From: an uncultured Eubacteriales bacterium
Lineage (GTDB): Bacteria > Bacillota > Clostridia > Oscillospirales > CAG-272
Direction: 5' to 3'
NCBI GenBank assembly: GCA_934385225.1
Contig: CAKRPQ010000077.1
Location: 1 to 9,707 of the forward strand
DNA length: 9,707 bases
The notes under the pieces are model-generated. The model worked only from the letters and a program-made list of their open reading frames with translations, did no database searches and had not been told where the DNA came from. How positions within the stretch are numbered: the stretch's first letter is position 1; every line of letters starts with the position of its first letter. A program made the position numbers and the translations under genes. Below are positions 6,991 to 9,707 of this stretch, piece after piece.

Positions 6991-9225
6991 ATGACAGAGG
7001 CAGACAGAATTTTCGGGCGGTTTCCGCCGTTCGTTCAGAATTTCATATACGAAAAGGGCTGGGACAATCTGCGCGATGTGCAACTCTCCGCCGCAAAGAC
7101 GATTTTTGAGACAGACAACAATCTTCTGCTGACCTCACAGACCGCAAGCGGAAAAACGGAAGCCGCATTCTTCCCCATTCTTTCCGACGTTTGGAGCAAC
7201 CCGCCGCGCAGCATTGCGGTTCTTTACATCGCACCGCTTAAAAGTCTTATAAACGACCAGTTTGAGAGGATAGGCGACCTGCTCGACGAAAGCGGGATAA
7301 AAGTGACACACTGGCACGGCGACGTCGCCGCGTCTCACAAAAAAAAACTGCTCGGAGAGCCGCGCGGAATACTGCAAATCACCCCCGAAAGCCTTGAAAG
7401 TATGCTTATGAACCGTTCGAACGACATTGTGCGTCTTTTCGGGGAACTCAGATACGTCATAATCGACGAAATACACACGCTCATAGGCTCGGATCGCGGA
7501 AGTCAGATAATCTGCCAGCTCTGCCGCATAGCGCATATAATCGGGCATACCCCGCGCCGTATAGGACTTTCGGCTACCGTCGGAAGTCCCGAAAAAGCTG
7601 CCGAATGGCTGTCGGCTGGCACAGGCAGACAGACGGATATTCCCGTTTTTCCGCAAGAAAAAATCACATGGCGGCTCGGACTTGAACATTTTTACATTCA
7701 GAATATGAAAGAGGATCAGTCGGAGGACATTCCGAGCGAAAAAAGCACCGACGCAAAAAAATACGCCGTACTTGACGCAGGATACGAATATATGTACGAC
7801 TGCGTTAAAAACAAAAAATCGCTCGTATTTTCAAACTCGCGCGAGGAAACGGAATACGTTACGGCGACACTGAGGCAAATTGCCGAAAAACGCGGCGACC
7901 CCGATATTTTCCTCATTCATCACGGGAATCTTTCCGCAGCACTGCGCGAGGAAGCGGAAACGAAAATGAAAGACGAGGACACGCTCGCCGTCACTTGCGC
8001 AACCGTCACAATGGAGCTCGGCATCGACATAGACAAGCTCGAACGTATCGTACAGAACGACGCGCCAAACTCGGTTTCGTCCTTTCTTCAACGGCTCGGC
8101 CGTTCGGGCAGACGAGGCGACGCGCCCGAAATGATGATGGTTTTCAGAGAGGAAAATCCTCTCCCGAACACGCCTCTGCCGCAGCTTATCCCGTGGAGTC
8201 TGCTCCGCGCGATCGCGATAATTCAGCTTTACATTGAAGAGCGGTTCATAGAACCGCCGCAGATCAAAAAAATGCCTTTCAGCCTCCTTTTCCAGCAGAC
8301 GCTCAGCATCTGCGCGTCATCGGGCGAGCTTACGCCGAAGCGTCTTGCCGAAAAGGTTCTTTCCCTGCCCCCGTTTGCGGAAGTCTCAAAAGAGGATTAC
8401 AGAGAACTCATCATTTCGATGGTTAAAAACGATTATCTCGAAATGACCGAGGAAAAGGGACTTATCGTAGGTCTTGGCGGTGAGCGTCTGACAAACAGCT
8501 TCAAGTTTTATGCGGTTTTCAAGGACAGCGAGGACTACACCGTCAGGTGCGAATCGGACGAAATTGGCACGATAACGACACCGCCGCCCGTCGGCGACAG
8601 ATTTGCGCTTGCGGGCAGAGTCTGGGAGGTAGAGGAGCTTGACATTGCGCGAAAGCTCATCTATGTAAAAGCCGTTCTCGGCAAAATGGAGGTTTCGTGG
8701 CCCGGCGACTACGGCGAAATTCACACGAAAATACTCGAAAGAATGAAAAAAGTACTCGAAGAGGATACCATATATCCGTATCTCAAACCGAACGCGCGAA
8801 AGCGTCTCGAAGTTTCACGCGCGCTCGCGAGGAATACAGGTATGTTAAAACATTCGATCGTTCGTCTCGGCACATACAGCTATTGCTACTTCCCATGGCT
8901 CGGAACGCGCTCGTTCAGAACGCTTCGGAAATATATCGCCGCGAACGCGCAGAGATATAAGATAAACAACATCGAATTTGAAGGCTGCTACTACATTTCG
9001 TTCAAAATGGAATGTGACGAACACGCATTCATCGAAGACCTTTCCGAGAAAGTCAGAACAGAAGGCATAGACTGCGACAGGCTCGTAATGTCGGGCGAAA
9101 TTCCCGTCTTTGAAAAGTATGACGAATACATTCCGTCCGACCTTCTGCGGAAGGCTTATGCGGCGGACAGACTTCGCGCCTGCGAGGCAGAAAAACGAAT
9201 TTGCGAAACAGCGGAGGAAATTTAA
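6991..9225 (+). CDS. Lhr-like superfamily 2 DEAD/DEAH-box helicase (compact form)
   Basis: With the ATG at 6991, preceded by GGAGG at 6982-6986, the protein has 744 residues. Starting upstream at 6931 would run 49 bases into the galactosidase gene and lacks a ribosome site. Helicase motifs in order: Q-motif-like LRDVQLSAA (Gln31), Walker A SQTASGKT (49-56), APLKSL (81-86), TPES (131-134), DEIH (159-162), SAT (194-196), VFSNSR (279-284), TMELGIDID (340-348) and QRLGRSGRRGD (367-377). All are intact, so it should be an active ATPase. The C-terminal half fits the Lhr core: a winged-helix stretch (about 400-490), then a beta-rich block containing IGTITTPPPVGDRFALAGRVWEV's GRVWEV pattern and the ending FEKYDEYIPSDLL. 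It is shorter than Lhr-Core proteins (about 850-900) and half the length of full Lhr (about 1500). Lhr proteins unwind DNA and RNA:DNA hybrids in repair; the role of this short clade is not known to me. Confidence 0.88.
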   Translation: MTEADRIFGRFPPFVQNFIYEKGWDNLRDVQLSAAKTIFETDNNLLLTSQTASGKTEAAFFPILSDVWSNPPRSIAVLYIAPLKSLINDQFERIGDLLDESGIKVTHWHGDVAASHKKKLLGEPRGILQITPESLESMLMNRSNDIVRLFGELRYVIIDEIHTLIGSDRGSQIICQLCRIAHIIGHTPRRIGLSATVGSPEKAAEWLSAGTGRQTDIPVFPQEKITWRLGLEHFYIQNMKEDQSEDIPSEKSTDAKKYAVLDAGYEYMYDCVKNKKSLVFSNSREETEYVTATLRQIAEKRGDPDIFLIHHGNLSAALREEAETKMKDEDTLAVTCATVTMELGIDIDKLERIVQNDAPNSVSSFLQRLGRSGRRGDAPEMMMVFREENPLPNTPLPQLIPWSLLRAIAIIQLYIEERFIEPPQIKKMPFSLLFQQTLSICASSGELTPKRLAEKVLSLPPFAEVSKEDYRELIISMVKNDYLEMTEEKGLIVGLGGERLTNSFKFYAVFKDSEDYTVRCESDEIGTITTPPPVGDRFALAGRVWEVEELDIARKLIYVKAVLGKMEVSWPGDYGEIHTKILERMKKVLEEDTIYPYLKPNARKRLEVSRALARNTGMLKHSIVRLGTYSYCYFPWLGTRSFRTLRKYIAANAQRYKINNIEFEGCYYISFKMECDEHAFIEDLSEKVRTEGIDCDRLVMSGEIPVFEKYDEYIPSDLLRKAYAADRLRACEAEKRICETAEEI

Positions 9226-9234
9226 CGCTTTCCG

Positions 9235-9707
9235 ATGAACAATGAATTTATGGAAAACAGGAAAATAAAAATTGCCGCCGTTGTAGGTCCTACCGCAAGC
9301 GGAAAATCGGCACTGGCTACGGAACTCGCGATAAGGTACGGCGGCGAGATAGTCTCGTGCGACTCGATGCAGGTCTACCGCGGACTTGACATCGGAACGG
9401 CAAAATCTACAAAATCGGAAATGCGCGGCATTCCGCACCGCATGACGGACGTTGCGGATCCGCGTGAGGATTTCAGCTGCGCGGACTACGCCGAAATGGC
9501 AGAAAAAGCCGTAAAAGACATTTTATCGCGCGGCAAACTGCCGATATTCTGCGGCGGTACGGGACTATATCTTGACAGTTTTCTGCGCGGCACACGCGAC
9601 GATGGCGCGATACGCGACGAAGCCGTTCGTTCCGAGCTTGCGGAATATGCCGTGGGAAACGGCGCGGAAGCACTTCACGAAAAGCTGCGAGAAGTTGACC
9701 CCGACGC
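9235..9707 (+). CDS. miaA: tRNA dimethylallyltransferase MiaA, N-terminal part (3' end outside window)
   Basis: About 157 residues are visible and the frame is still open at the window end. MiaA adds a dimethylallyl group to N6 of A37 in tRNAs reading codons that begin with U. Landmarks: P-loop GPTASGKS (residues 18-25), the tRNA/substrate motif DSMQVYRGLDIGTAK (43-57) with the catalytic Asp of DSMQVY, IPHRMTDVADP (66-76) and GGTGLYLD (107-114). The start at 9235 is 9 bases after the helicase stop and in the same frame. The only GGAGG (9213-9217) is 17 bases upstream, too far for ideal use. An alternative ATG at 9250 also lacks a ribosome site and would still leave the P-loop intact. Translation is probably coupled to the helicase. 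In many Firmicutes miaA follows mutL; here the neighbour is a helicase instead. Confidence 0.95.
   Translation, partial: MNNEFMENRKIKIAAVVGPTASGKSALATELAIRYGGEIVSCDSMQVYRGLDIGTAKSTKSEMRGIPHRMTDVADPREDFSCADYAEMAEKAVKDILSRGKLPIFCGGTGLYLDSFLRGTRDDGAIRDEAVRSELAEYAVGNGAEALHEKLREVDPD

Noticed and set aside
7339..7347. A run of nine A residues in the helicase gene, a possible polymerase slippage site
   Set aside because: The run encodes Lys codons in a plausible position, the frame is intact on both sides, and a slip would only truncate the protein before the DEIH motif. No alternative product is evident.
1..9707. Search for mobile elements, CRISPR arrays, tRNA or rRNA genes, defence or secondary-metabolite genes
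   Set aside because: No transposase, integrase, regularly spaced repeats, cloverleaf sequence or toxin-antitoxin pair was seen on either strand. The helicase neighbourhood is housekeeping in character, so I do not call a defence system.

Overview
The window reads as an ordinary chromosomal segment from a mid-GC, anaerobe-like Gram-positive bacterium. It is most likely an uncultured member of Clostridia (Oscillospirales or Christensenellales type); this placement is an inference from gene order and protein family flavour, not from a marker gene. Every supported gene lies on the + strand. Coding regions look close to 50% GC, and the two larger intergenic gaps are strongly AT-rich.

Layout: positions 1-648 hold the 3' part of a WalK (VicK/YycG) sensor histidine kinase. 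It is followed closely by two membrane-anchored accessory proteins, WalH-like (672-2072) and WalI-like (2079-3092, TTG start). This is the core of the WalRK cell-wall homeostasis operon. The walJ and htrA genes that follow walI in Bacillus are absent; the next gene is murA (3371-4636), the first committed step of peptidoglycan synthesis. The 278-base gap before murA carries two TGTTAA half-sites, an extended -10 promoter and a possible 40-codon leader ORF overlapping the murA start. A strong intrinsic terminator closes murA at 4645-4671.

A second unit starts at a well-formed promoter (4694-4722). It runs through a cytoplasmic GH36 alpha-galactosidase (4766-6979), an Lhr-like superfamily 2 helicase of 744 residues (6991-9225) and the beginning of miaA (9235 to the window end). 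The gaps are 11 and 9 bases and contain no terminator, so the three are probably co-transcribed even though their functions (sugar hydrolysis, nucleic acid remodelling, tRNA modification) have no obvious link.

The window has no mobile element, CRISPR array, tRNA or rRNA gene, or phage gene that I can see. I did not find a clearly novel system. The points most worth a second look are the possible WalR control of murA, the murA leader ORF, the odd galactosidase-helicase-miaA operon and the compact Lhr-like helicase.
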